Source: DASUPK01 sp963782345 (GTDB lineage: Bacteria; Actinomycetota; Thermoleophilia; Solirubrobacterales; 70-9). Taken from it: a stretch of 64,000 nucleotides of DNA. The stretch lies in contig CAWAJF010000005.1 in assembly GCA_963782345.1 (NCBI GenBank), positions 496,001 through 560,000 of the forward strand. The letters run 5' to 3'. Below, in pieces: positions 39,999-48,017 of the stretch. Each line of letters begins with the position of its first letter. Positions within the stretch are counted from its first letter, which is position 1. Both the position numbers and the translations under genes were made by a program. The notes beneath the pieces were generated by a model that did no database searches, was not told the DNA's origin, and worked only from the letters and a program-made list of their open reading frames with translations.

Positions 39999-41612
39999 AT
40001 GAGGTTTCGAGCGTCCAACCTGCTCTTGCTGTGCGGGATCGTGGCGGCGATCGCGGCAGCGCTGGTGTTCACGGATCGAGCCCAGCGGAACACCGGCAAC
40101 GAGTCCTACAGCGAGAACACCGCCAACCAGGCGGTCCAAAACGCCATGTGGCGACTGGTGGAGGGAACCGAGGGGTACGTCAGCTTGGGCCATCCGCGAG
40201 CGCTGGGGCAGTACGAAGGGGCGCAGCTACGGGTCGAGCGATCGGTGACTTCGCTCCGCGACATCGCGAACAGTGGTCAGGAGAAGGCCGCGGTCGACCA
40301 GATGGCGAAGCTGATCCGAGCCCAGCAGTCGCTCGACGCGAGGGCTGTCCACCAGCGCCAGGCAACCGGCCAACCTGGGTCCGTCGCCGATCAGCAGCAC
40401 CGAATCTCCGTATTCGACCAGGTGATCGCCGCGAACAAGAACCTCTCGACGGTGATCGATGAGGAGCGCCGCAGCGCCCAGACCAGGACCACCCTCGTCT
40501 CCCTCGGGGCGATTGGGGTTCTCGGGCTCCTGATCGTCGCCCTGGGCCTGTCCGCGCGACGCACCGACCGCCGCCGCCGCAGGATCCGGCGCTTCGGCGA
40601 GGGTCTGCAGGCGGCGCGCACCGAGCCCGAGGCGTACAGTCTGGTCCAGGCTCATCTCGAGCGCTCCGTGCCGGGCTCGGAGGTCTCCGTGTTCAATCGC
40701 AACAACAGCGCCGACCGGCTCGAGCCGACGACGCCGGTCGACGAGAACAGCGACCTGGGCAAGGCTCTCGAGGGGGCCAAGCCGGACGATTGCCTCGCCG
40801 TCAGAACCGCGAAGGCTTCAACCGGCGGCACGGGTGAGGATGACCTCCTGCGCTGCGACATCTGCGGCAAGATCGGCGGCCGTTCGCTGTGCGTCCCCGC
40901 CATCGTCGGCGGCGAGGTGATCGGCTCGGTCTTGGTCCGCGGGCAGAAGTCGTTCGCCGATTCCACGGAGCGGACCGTCTCCGAGAGCGTCGGGGAGGCG
41001 GCACCGGTCGTCGCCCACCTGCGCAACCTCGCGATCGCCGAGCGGCGAGCGGCGAGCGACAAGCTCACGGGTCTGCCCAACAAGCGCTCGGCCGACGACA
41101 CCTTCAAGCACATGGTCGCCAACGCGGCCCGCACCTCGAAGTCGCTGGCCCTCGTCCTCCTCGACCTCGACCACTTCAAGCGGGTGAACGACACGTACGG
41201 ACACCCCAAGGGCGACGAGGTGCTCGCGGCGATCGGCTCGACCGTCGGGCACACGATCCGCGAGAACGACTTCGCCGCCCGCGACGGTGGCGAGGAATTC
41301 ATGGTGCTGCTGCCGGGCGACGACACCAACGACGGTCGGCTCGTCGCGGAGAAGCTGCGGTCCGCGATCTCGAACCTGCGGATCCCGGACCTGGAGCAGG
41401 GCATCACCGCGAGCTTCGGCGTGGCCTCGTTCCCCGATGACGCCGCAACACGCGAGGAGTTGGTCCGCAAGGCCGACCGCGCCCTCTATTCCGCCAAGCG
41501 CGCCGGCCGAAACCGGGTGCACACTGCCGCTGATCCGGAGTCCGACGAGAAGCCGGCCCAGACCGAGAACGGCGCGGCGGCGACCGTCAAGGCCAAGTCC
41601 ACCGAGGCCTGA
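39999..41612 (+). CDS. Membrane-bound diguanylate cyclase with GAF-like and CxxC insert
   Basis: A 537-residue signalling protein. Membrane helix 1 (about residues 6-25), an external sensory segment of about 140 residues (CHASE3-like helices NTANQAVQNAMWRLVEG), helix 2 (about 165-187), and a cytosolic GAF-like region containing the Cys cluster LRCDICGKIGGRSLC. The GGDEF domain has the active loop DGGEEF and ends with KADRALYSAKRAGRNRV. The product-inhibition site RxxD is present five residues before the loop (REND). It makes c-di-GMP. It starts at an ATG after an A-rich CCAAAAAT; no Shine-Dalgarno sequence. Confidence 0.9.
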   Translation: MRFRASNLLLLCGIVAAIAAALVFTDRAQRNTGNESYSENTANQAVQNAMWRLVEGTEGYVSLGHPRALGQYEGAQLRVERSVTSLRDIANSGQEKAAVDQMAKLIRAQQSLDARAVHQRQATGQPGSVADQQHRISVFDQVIAANKNLSTVIDEERRSAQTRTTLVSLGAIGVLGLLIVALGLSARRTDRRRRRIRRFGEGLQAARTEPEAYSLVQAHLERSVPGSEVSVFNRNNSADRLEPTTPVDENSDLGKALEGAKPDDCLAVRTAKASTGGTGEDDLLRCDICGKIGGRSLCVPAIVGGEVIGSVLVRGQKSFADSTERTVSESVGEAAPVVAHLRNLAIAERRAASDKLTGLPNKRSADDTFKHMVANAARTSKSLALVLLDLDHFKRVNDTYGHPKGDEVLAAIGSTVGHTIRENDFAARDGGEEFMVLLPGDDTNDGRLVAEKLRSAISNLRIPDLEQGITASFGVASFPDDAATREELVRKADRALYSAKRAGRNRVHTAADPESDEKPAQTENGAAATVKAKSTEA

Positions 41613-41654
41613 GGCCGAGCCTTTAGGAAGCCCTTGCGATAATCCACGGTCGCC

Positions 41655-42062
41655 GTGGATCCATCTCGCAAACGCAAGATCCGCCTCGTCGTCGCCCTCT
41701 CGGCAGCCGTCCTGCTGGCGGCGGGCCTCGTCTACACGTCCTTCTCCGCCTCGACCGAGGCGAAGCAGCCCTCGCAGCTGCTCCAGGCCAATCCGGGAGG
41801 GACCTATGAGCTGACCGGCGACGTCGTCCCCGGCTCGATCCATCACGCCGGCGACAAGCTCGACTTCCGGATCTCGGATCGCGACGGCACCCACCCGATC
41901 CCGGTCAGCTACACGGGCACCGTGCCCGATCCCTTCCGCGACGGGCGCGAGGTGATCGTCACCGGCAAGCTTCAGAACGGCACCTTCGTGGGGGACCGGG
42001 ACAGCCTGATCACGAAGTGCCCGTCGAAGTTCACGACCACGACTCCGGGGCAGTCCAGCTGA
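41655..42062 (+). CDS. ccmE: Cytochrome c maturation heme chaperone CcmE, Cys variant
   Basis: Heme chaperone of system I, 135 residues, one N-terminal anchor (RLVVALSAAVLLAAGLVYTS). OB-fold blocks YELTGDVVPGSIHHAG, FRISDRDGTHPIPVSYTG and DPFRDGREVIVTGKL are standard. The heme-binding motif, usually HxxxY, is Cys122-Pro-Ser-Lys-Phe126, so both the histidine and the tyrosine are replaced. The GTG start follows GATAAT at 41638-41643 by 11 nt. It is coupled to ccmF. Confidence 0.9.
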   Translation: MDPSRKRKIRLVVALSAAVLLAAGLVYTSFSASTEAKQPSQLLQANPGGTYELTGDVVPGSIHHAGDKLDFRISDRDGTHPIPVSYTGTVPDPFRDGREVIVTGKLQNGTFVGDRDSLITKCPSKFTTTTPGQSS

Positions 42063-44215
42063 CGATCCTGGGCTCCGCATTGCTGGCCGCCGCCCTGCTC
42101 TGCGCGCTCTACGCGGCGGGCGCGGGCGTCCATGCCGGGCGGACCGGCGACCGCCGCTGGGTCGACTCCTCCCGGCGAGCCGTCTATGCCATGGCCGGCC
42201 TGCTCACCGCGGCGGTCATCCTGATCGAGCTGGCCTTCCTCCGCGACGACTTCCACTTCGCGCTCGTCGCCGATCACTCCTCGACGACCACCCCGACCTT
42301 CTACAAGCTGACCGCGATGTGGTCGAGCCAGGAGGGCTCGCTGCTTCTCTGGGCCTGGGTGCTCTCGCTCGCGTCGAGCGGCGTCCTCTACATCACGCGC
42401 CGCCGCCATCGCGAGATCGTGCCCTGGGCGACGGCGATCCTGGCCGGCCTCGGCTCGTTCTTCATCGGGCTGATGATCTTCAAGGCTCAGCCGTTCGGGC
42501 ATCTCGATCCCGCTCCGGCCGAGGGCGCCGGCCTGACCCCACTGCTGCGGAACCCGTACATGGCGGTGCACCCGCCGATGCTCTACTCGGGCTACGTACT
42601 CTGGTCGATCCCGTTCGCGTTCTGCATCGGGGCGCTGATCACGCGCAAGCTCGACGCGAGCTGGATCCGGACGACCCGCAACTTCGCGCTGGTCGCCTGG
42701 ACGTTCCTCGGCATCGGCCTGCTGCTCGGCTCGCGCTGGTCCTACGAGGAGCTCGGCTGGGGTGGCTACTGGGGCTGGGACCCGGTCGAGAACGCCGCGC
42801 TGATGCCCTGGCTGATGGGCACCGCCTTCCTGCACTCCGTGATGGTCCAGGAGAAGCGCGGAATGCTGAAGGTCTGGAACGTCAGCCTGATCTCGGCGAC
42901 GTTCTGTCTCTGTCTGCTCGGGACCTTCCTGGTGCGCTCGGGGGTGCTGCAGTCGATCCACGCCTTCGGCGCCTCGACGGTCGGCGGGCCGCTGCTCGCG
43001 CTGATCGGCGTCACGGCGGTCGGCGCGACGCTCTTGATCGTGACACGCCTCGATCAGCTGAAGCCCGAGCGCCGGATCGATTCGCTGCTCTCCCGGGAGT
43101 CGATCTTCTTCGTCAACAACCTGCTGCTGCTGGGCCTGGTCGTGGTGATCTTCTGGGGCACCTTCTTCCCGCTGATCTCGGAGTTCTTCACCGGCGATCG
43201 CCACTCGCTGGCAGCGCCTTGGTTCGACCGCTACGTGACGCCGATCGGCGTTCTGCTGGTCCTCTTCACCGGGATCGGGCCGCTCTTCGCCTGGGGCCGG
43301 CTGAGCGGCGGCGCGGCCCGCCGTCTGCTGCTCTGGCCCGGGATCGCGACCGCCGCGACGGTCGTCGTGCTGCTCGCGGCCAGTGACGCCGGCAGCCATC
43401 TCTGGGCGCTCTTCGTCTTCGCCTTCGCGGCCTTCACCGTCGTCGCGCTGCTCGGCGAGTTCTGGCGGGCGGGGTCGACGCGGCACGCGCTCACGGGGGA
43501 GGGGTATCCCCGCTCCCTCGTCACCGCGGTCGGGCGCAATCGCCGCCGCTACGGCGGCTACATCGTCCATGCCGGGATCGCGCTCACCCTGATCGGGATC
43601 GCCGCTTCCTCGAGCTTCCAGACCAACCGCGATCTGCGGCTGCAGGTCGGGGAGAGCGCGAAGGTCGGCGACTACACGATCGCCTACCGGAAGATCACGG
43701 CCGACCCCCAGAACGAGCGGATCGCCTTCGGCGCGCAGCTCGACGTGAGCCGCGACGGCAAGCACGTCACCACGCTCAACCCGGCGCGCAACTACTACCC
43801 GACACAGGACCCGAGCGCCGGAGCGATCGGCCGCTACTTCATGGGGGAGTCGACCAGCGAGGTGGGCCTGAAGACCGGCGCCGGGGGGGACCTGTGGAGC
43901 GCGTTCCAGCCCGACCTCTCCCCGCTCAACCCGGCGATCATCCGCGGCAACCGCCAGCTCGCGAGCCTGCCCTCACAGGCGCAGGGGATCGCCATCCTCG
44001 CCCTCGTCCAGCACTACCTGCAGGCGCCGGCCCCGGCCAACTTCCGCGTGATCGTCAACCCGCTGGTGGGTTGGATCTGGATCGGCGCCCTGATCGCCCT
44101 CGCCGGAGCGGTGATGGCGGGGTGGCCGGCGCTCGAGTCGCGCCGCCGGCTGGAGGCCGCCTACCGCGCCAGGTTGGGCAAGGAGCTGGGGACGGCGACT
44201 CCACCGGCCTCCTAG
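42059..44215 (+). CDS. ccmF: Heme lyase subunit CcmF, probable CTG start
   Basis: Integral membrane heme lyase of cytochrome c maturation, about 718 residues and about 14 helices. The heme-handling WWD-type motif is ELGWGGYWGWDPVENAALMP, with periplasmic conserved His in YMAVHPPMLYSGYV and a second in GGYIVHAGIALTLIGI. The natural N-terminus is LTILGSALLAAALLCALYAA, which begins at a CTG (42059) forming CTGA with the ccmE stop. The only canonical alternative is a GTG at 42017 that would add 14 hydrophilic residues and overlap ccmE by 46 bp. Confidence 0.9.
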   Translation: MTILGSALLAAALLCALYAAGAGVHAGRTGDRRWVDSSRRAVYAMAGLLTAAVILIELAFLRDDFHFALVADHSSTTTPTFYKLTAMWSSQEGSLLLWAWVLSLASSGVLYITRRRHREIVPWATAILAGLGSFFIGLMIFKAQPFGHLDPAPAEGAGLTPLLRNPYMAVHPPMLYSGYVLWSIPFAFCIGALITRKLDASWIRTTRNFALVAWTFLGIGLLLGSRWSYEELGWGGYWGWDPVENAALMPWLMGTAFLHSVMVQEKRGMLKVWNVSLISATFCLCLLGTFLVRSGVLQSIHAFGASTVGGPLLALIGVTAVGATLLIVTRLDQLKPERRIDSLLSRESIFFVNNLLLLGLVVVIFWGTFFPLISEFFTGDRHSLAAPWFDRYVTPIGVLLVLFTGIGPLFAWGRLSGGAARRLLLWPGIATAATVVVLLAASDAGSHLWALFVFAFAAFTVVALLGEFWRAGSTRHALTGEGYPRSLVTAVGRNRRRYGGYIVHAGIALTLIGIAASSSFQTNRDLRLQVGESAKVGDYTIAYRKITADPQNERIAFGAQLDVSRDGKHVTTLNPARNYYPTQDPSAGAIGRYFMGESTSEVGLKTGAGGDLWSAFQPDLSPLNPAIIRGNRQLASLPSQAQGIAILALVQHYLQAPAPANFRVIVNPLVGWIWIGALIALAGAVMAGWPALESRRRLEAAYRARLGKELGTATPPAS

Positions 44216-44239
44216 GCCGCCCCGGGCTGGCTTCCCCAC

Positions 44240-44527
44240 ATGTTGGAGTTACTGCTCGCAGTCGTGATCGTCGGGCTGGTCGCATGGTTCGTGACCGCGC
44301 CGCTTCGCGGGCTGCCGAACGATGATGCCGAGGATCCCGCGGTCGCGGAGCTCGCCGACCTCGAGGCCCGCAAGGAGGCGAAGTACCGGCAGATCCGCGA
44401 CGCGGAGGCGGACCACGCATCGGGCAAGCTCTCCGATCGGGACTTCGAGCGCTTGGACCGCGAGCTGCGCGGCGAGGCGGTCGACATCCTGAAGCGGATC
44501 GACCGGCTGAAGCCGAAGCAACGCTGA
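44240..44527 (+). CDS. Small membrane-anchored coiled-coil protein, CcmI-like
   Basis: A 95-residue protein with one N-terminal helix (LELLLAVVIVGLVAWFVTA) followed by a charged coiled coil ADLEARKEAKYRQIRDAEAD and KLSDRDFERLDRELRGEAVD. This is the layout of the N-terminal part of CcmI/CycH or of short proteins found after ccmF in Actinobacteria. It follows ccmF by 24 bp and likely belongs to the cytochrome c maturation unit. No TPR region. Confidence 0.7.
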   Translation: MLELLLAVVIVGLVAWFVTAPLRGLPNDDAEDPAVAELADLEARKEAKYRQIRDAEADHASGKLSDRDFERLDRELRGEAVDILKRIDRLKPKQR

Positions 44528-44529
44528 TC

Positions 44530-44695
44530 TAGGGCCTGTCGGGCCAGGGATCGCACCCCTGGATGCGGCCCATGACCGGCGCTGGATCGCCGCCCGCCTC
44601 CTCGCCGGTAGGCACCGCTAACGCCTCGTCGGCGGTCGGCGCCCAGCTTGGTCCTGGACCGCCCCAGGGGCACGTCCCCGACCCGACAGGCCCTA
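44530..44695. mobile_element. TA-flanked 166-bp inverted-repeat element (MITE-like)
   Basis: The ends are exact inverted repeats, TAGGGCCTGTCGGG at 44530-44543 and CCCGACAGGCCCTA at 44682-44695. They extend imperfectly inward to about 38 bp (CACCCCTGG against CCAGGGGCA). The terminal TA on each side could be a target duplication. GGGCCTGT ends are reminiscent of IS5-type termini. No transposase inside. The right-hand TA is also the first two bases of the secG -10 box. A long structured leader RNA is the alternative reading. Confidence 0.55.
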
Positions 44696-44699
44696 CACT
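44694..44699 (+). promoter_or_regulatory. -10 box TACACT of secG
   Basis: TACACT ends 8 nt before the secG ATG and starts within the end of the inverted-repeat element. Confidence 0.5.
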
Positions 44700-44707
44700 T
44701 TCGCGCC

Positions 44708-44932
44708 ATGGCAACCGTGCTCAGCGTGGTCGAGGTCATCATCTCGGTGATCCTGATCTTCCTGGTGCTCCTGCACTCCGGCAAGGACGCCGGCCTCTCC
44801 GGTGCGTTCGGCATCGGCGGAGGCGGCAGTGCGTTCGGGGGCGGCTCGCTGGTGGAGCGGAACCTGACCCGGTGGACGATCTTCTTCGGGATCCTCTGGG
44901 CGCTGAACGCGATCATCATTCTCAAGCTCTAG
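44708..44932 (+). CDS. secG: Preprotein translocase subunit SecG
   Basis: A 74-residue accessory subunit of SecYEG with two membrane helices (VEVIISVILIFLVLLHSGKD and WTIFFGILWALNAIIILKL) joined by the Gly-rich loop SGAFGIGGGGSAFGGGSLVE, the family hallmark. The ATG at 44708 is chosen from the -10 spacing; an upstream in-frame GTG would add residues coded by the inverted repeat. It stands apart from gap-pgk-tpiA, to which secG is often linked in Gram-positive genomes. Confidence 0.93.
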   Translation: MATVLSVVEVIISVILIFLVLLHSGKDAGLSGAFGIGGGGSAFGGGSLVERNLTRWTIFFGILWALNAIIILKL

Positions 44933-44940
44933 CGGTTGCA

Positions 44941-45020
44941 AGGCCGCTCTCTATCGGAGCGGCGGCTTGCCGCCGCGACTTGTCCGTGCGGCCGTAGGCA
45001 ACCGCGACTGATGGCGAGGT
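44941..45020 (+). repeat. Intergenic repeat family A, copy 4
   Basis: CCGCTC-TCTATC-GGAGCGG hairpin, then GGCGGC-TTGCC-GCCGC, the invariant GCGACTTGTCC and the tail GCGACTGATGGCGAGG. The ATG in the tail is the start codon of the next gene (45011). Confidence 0.7.
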
Positions 45021-45955
45021 GGTCCCTCACTCTCCTCGCGCTTCTTGCAATGGCGGGATGCGGTGGATCCGGCAGCGGTGGAACGCGCGTCGGCGGCGGG
45101 CTGCCGCCGGCGGGCGGGGGAGGGACCTTGGCCTACGCGCTCCCGGCCCTGCCCTCCACGCTCGATCCGCTCGCCGCCCAGACCCGTGCACAGCAGACCG
45201 TCACGCGCCAGGTCTACGAACCGCTGATCGAGCGTCTCTCGGGCCCATACCGGCAGGGCGCGCCGCAGGCCGGCCTCGCTCTGGAAGCTCGGCCCTCGCG
45301 CGACCGGACCACCTGGACCGTCACGCTTCGGCCCGACGTCCGCTTCCAGGACGGGACGCCCTTCAACGCCGCGGCGGTCCTCGCCAACTCCCGGCGCTGG
45401 CAGGCGGACCCAGCCGGCCAGGCGCTGCTTCCTCACCTGTTCGCGGTCGACGCGCCCCGGCCGGACGAGGTGCGCTTCCTGCTCGACAAGCCGGTGCCCG
45501 ACCTGGTTCGCCGACTGAGCTCGCCCCGGCTCGCGATCGTCTCTCCCCGTGCCCTCGACCCCCGGAGCGGTCAGAACGCCCGCTTCCTCACCGACGCGGG
45601 CGGCTCGGGCACCGGGCCGTTTCAGGCCGGCCCGAGCGGCCCCGGCCGGCAGATGCTCTCCCGCTTCGCCGGCTGGTGGGGAAGCCCCATGGGGCTCGGG
45701 CCCTCGCTGGACGGGGTGACCTTCGTCCTCGCTCCGCAGCCGAGCCAGAGGCTTCGTCTGCTCCGGGAGGGCGGCGTCCAGGTGGCCGATTCCCTGGGGC
45801 CCTCCGGTCTCCGTGCGGCAGCGTCCGATCCGCTGCTTGACACGGTGGGCGGACCGCTCGGTGGGATCGGCCTGGAGGGGTCAGTCCGGGGAATCGACTC
45901 CGCTCGTGCGATCCCCGTCCTCTCCTCCGTCTGGCTGACGCGTCTCACGGGGTAG
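45011..45955 (+). CDS. Truncated ABC peptide/solute-binding lipoprotein (family 5)
   Basis: A 314-residue lipoprotein: signal SLTLLALLAMAGCGGSGSGG gives the lipid Cys. Family 5 (OppA/DppA) blocks LAYALPALPSTLDPL, RQVYEPLIERLSG, and VTLRPDVRFQDGTPFNAAAV are present. Normal members have about 500 residues; here the C-terminal lobe is missing after SVWLTRLTG, so ligand closure is doubtful. The start codon lies within repeat A copy 4. The last 75 bp overlap the convergent DUF4393 gene. No transporter partners nearby. Confidence 0.75.
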   Translation: MARWSLTLLALLAMAGCGGSGSGGTRVGGGLPPAGGGGTLAYALPALPSTLDPLAAQTRAQQTVTRQVYEPLIERLSGPYRQGAPQAGLALEARPSRDRTTWTVTLRPDVRFQDGTPFNAAAVLANSRRWQADPAGQALLPHLFAVDAPRPDEVRFLLDKPVPDLVRRLSSPRLAIVSPRALDPRSGQNARFLTDAGGSGTGPFQAGPSGPGRQMLSRFAGWWGSPMGLGPSLDGVTFVLAPQPSQRLRLLREGGVQVADSLGPSGLRAAASDPLLDTVGGPLGGIGLEGSVRGIDSARAIPVLSSVWLTRLTG

Positions 45956-46708
45956 GCATAGCTCGCAGAAGTCCGCGCCGAAGGGCGTGAGATGGATGCT
46001 GCGCCTCACGGTCCGTGTGCGGCTCGCGGCCCCCATGGCGTCGGCGACGTCCGGCTGGGCCTCCAGCACCTGGTAGCGGAGCGGGTCATGGAGCGGCTCG
46101 CTGGAGAACCAGATCAGCCCGAGGCGGAAGAGGTTGTTGAGGTAGGCCCGGACGTCGTCGAGGTGCCGGCAACCCGCCTCGGGCCCGATCATGCTGAGCC
46201 CGGCGGCGACCAGCTCCGAGGTCGACTTCAAAGGCAGCAGGCCCGAGCGGACGTCCACCGCGGGCTGGGGGCCCTGTTCCAGCAGCAGCCTCAGGATGCG
46301 CGCCTCGTCGGGCGCCAGGTCCTCGAGGATGCGGGCGTAGGCGGGATGGGAGTCCTCGTCCAGGTTGACGTCCGCGGAACGGCGCAGAAGCTCCTCGCCG
46401 CGTTCCCGGAGGGACTGGCGCGCCTTCTCGCGGTCCTCCTCCGCAGCCTCGGGCGTCATCGCCGCCCGCGCCTCGGGCCGGTCATCAGGGATGCCGAGCA
46501 CGCGGCGGGTGCGCTCGCGGAGCTCGGCGCCCGTGGAGCGGAAGAGCTCGCCCGGCTCCTGCCCCGACATCGCCGCCCTGATCACGCGCTGTCCGGCATC
46601 GGTCGATGCGCGCGCGGTCCAGCGGGCGCTGCGCACATACGCGGCGGCCGCGATCCTGGCCAGGCCGGGGACCGTGCGCAGCAGGTTGGGGTCGCGCTCG
46701 TCCGCCAT
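45881..46708 (-). CDS. DUF4393 / Abi-alpha-like protein
   Basis: A 275-residue soluble protein. The middle (about residues 105-240) has the DUF4393 pattern: NLDEDSHPAYARILEDLAPD, EARILRLLLEQGPQPAVDVR, then DDVRAYLNNLFRLGLIWFSS and IHLTPFGADFCELCLP. The N-terminal 100 residues are helical and Arg-rich. Abi-alpha proteins were first linked to phage abortive infection, but most DUF4393 members have no tested role. The ATG overlaps the TGA of the DUF445 gene, so the two are a translation unit. Confidence 0.75.
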   Translation of the reverse strand: MADERDPNLLRTVPGLARIAAAAYVRSARWTARASTDAGQRVIRAAMSGQEPGELFRSTGAELRERTRRVLGIPDDRPEARAAMTPEAAEEDREKARQSLRERGEELLRRSADVNLDEDSHPAYARILEDLAPDEARILRLLLEQGPQPAVDVRSGLLPLKSTSELVAAGLSMIGPEAGCRHLDDVRAYLNNLFRLGLIWFSSEPLHDPLRYQVLEAQPDVADAMGAASRTRTVRRSIHLTPFGADFCELCLPRETRQPDGGEDGDRTSGVDSPD

Positions 46709-47979
46709 CAGACACCGAAGATCAGCAGATGGATGCACCCGGCGACGAAGCCGAGGGCCGCGCCGTGCAGCAGGAGCAGCCACTCGTCCTCCCGCATCGC
46801 CGAGCGCAGCAGCTCGGAGAAGTCCCCGTGCGGGAGCTCGCGCATGCGGTCGGTGATCAGGTCGCGCATCGCAGCGCTCTGGCGCCGGTTGAACTCCGGA
46901 TCGGTGAGCGGCGTCATGGTGTAGTCGACGGCCTCGGTCGCCACGGACTCCCGGATGGTCTCGTACTCGCTGCCGCCGAGAGCCACCCTGACCGCGAGCC
47001 GGGCCGGGCCGGCCGCCCGGTCGACCGCCGGGCGCATCGAGTCCTCGATCATCTGGCGGGTCCTGTCGGCCCGCGGCCCGTGGAGGAGCTCGTCGCCGAT
47101 GTTCCTGAGCGTGACGATGTCCTCCGCGATGATCTCGCCATACACGTCGGATACCTCGGGTTGGCGCCTGATGAACAGGCCGTGCACCTTGAAGGGTCCG
47201 ATCCGGCGCGGCTCGACCGGCTCGAAGATCATCCACAGCGCCACCCAATTGGTGACGTACCCGATGATCACGCCGCCGATCGGCAGCACCCACCAGTGGG
47301 GATAGGCCTGGGTGATGAAGACGAGCGGGATTCCCTGCAGGGCCCCGAAGAGGAACCCGAAGTTGATGATCAGGCGGAGCTCGCGGCGGCCGACCTCGAG
47401 GTAGATCCGGTTGGCCATCTCGGGGTTCTCCTCGATCCGCCGGATCACCATCAGCTTGATGTCGAGCAGCTGGTCGATGTGGGCCCCGATCTCGTCCGTG
47501 ACCGTCCTGACGATGTCGGGGAGCTGCTGTTGCACCCTGAGGTGGACGGCCTCGCGGACCCGGCGCGGCAACCCGCGCCAGGTGTCCGGGTACTCGCGCT
47601 CCATCGTCCGGTCGACGACCTCTCGGATGTCCTGCCGGGCGGTGTCGAGGATGTGCTCGGCGATCGCCTCCGGCTCGAGCTGGCGGTAGAACTCGGTCGG
47701 GCTGCCGAGCTTGGCGATTCCCTTGTCGACGGCTATCGAGCCCATCTTGGCGGCGCGCGACGGGATGATCCCCTGCCAGCCGACGCCGCCCTGCATCACC
47801 CCGGGGATCTGCTGGATCCGGCGGGGGAGGAGGGGCGCGAGCCGCTTCAGCCCGGGCAGGCGCCAGCCGGCGAAGCTGACCGGGTAGAACAGCATCCAGA
47901 CCCCGCTCCAGTTGGTCAGGTAGCCGATCGCCCCGGTGAACAGGGGAATCGTCAGCTCCTTGAGCAGCTCGCCGTCCAT
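46708..47979 (-). CDS. DUF445 family membrane protein
   Basis: A 423-residue protein with the DUF445 hallmark helix pairs at both ends: IPLFTGAIGYLTNWSGVWML near the N-terminus, IGGVIIGYVTNWVALWMIFE in the middle, and a C-terminal anchor LLLLHGAALGFVAGCIHLLI. Between them lie long amphipathic helices (AEHILDTARQDIREVVDRTM). Function unknown. TAGCTT on the complement lies 12 nt before the ATG. Divergent from the lipoprotein at 48018. Confidence 0.85.
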   Translation of the reverse strand: MDGELLKELTIPLFTGAIGYLTNWSGVWMLFYPVSFAGWRLPGLKRLAPLLPRRIQQIPGVMQGGVGWQGIIPSRAAKMGSIAVDKGIAKLGSPTEFYRQLEPEAIAEHILDTARQDIREVVDRTMEREYPDTWRGLPRRVREAVHLRVQQQLPDIVRTVTDEIGAHIDQLLDIKLMVIRRIEENPEMANRIYLEVGRRELRLIINFGFLFGALQGIPLVFITQAYPHWWVLPIGGVIIGYVTNWVALWMIFEPVEPRRIGPFKVHGLFIRRQPEVSDVYGEIIAEDIVTLRNIGDELLHGPRADRTRQMIEDSMRPAVDRAAGPARLAVRVALGGSEYETIRESVATEAVDYTMTPLTDPEFNRRQSAAMRDLITDRMRELPHGDFSELLRSAMREDEWLLLLHGAALGFVAGCIHLLIFGV

Positions 47980-48003
47980 ACCCGGGCGATCAAGCTACCG
48001 CCT

Positions 48004-48009
48004 TAGTCT
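48004..48009 (+). promoter_or_regulatory. -10 box TAGTCT
   Basis: Ends 8 nt before the ATG at 48018. Confidence 0.45.
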
Positions 48010-48017
48010 TTCGCGGA

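Noticed and set aside
44530..44707. 6S RNA or SRP RNA between the ccmI-like gene and secG.
   Set aside because: No SRP tetraloop region and no clear 6S central bubble; the inverted repeats with TA ends fit a MITE better.
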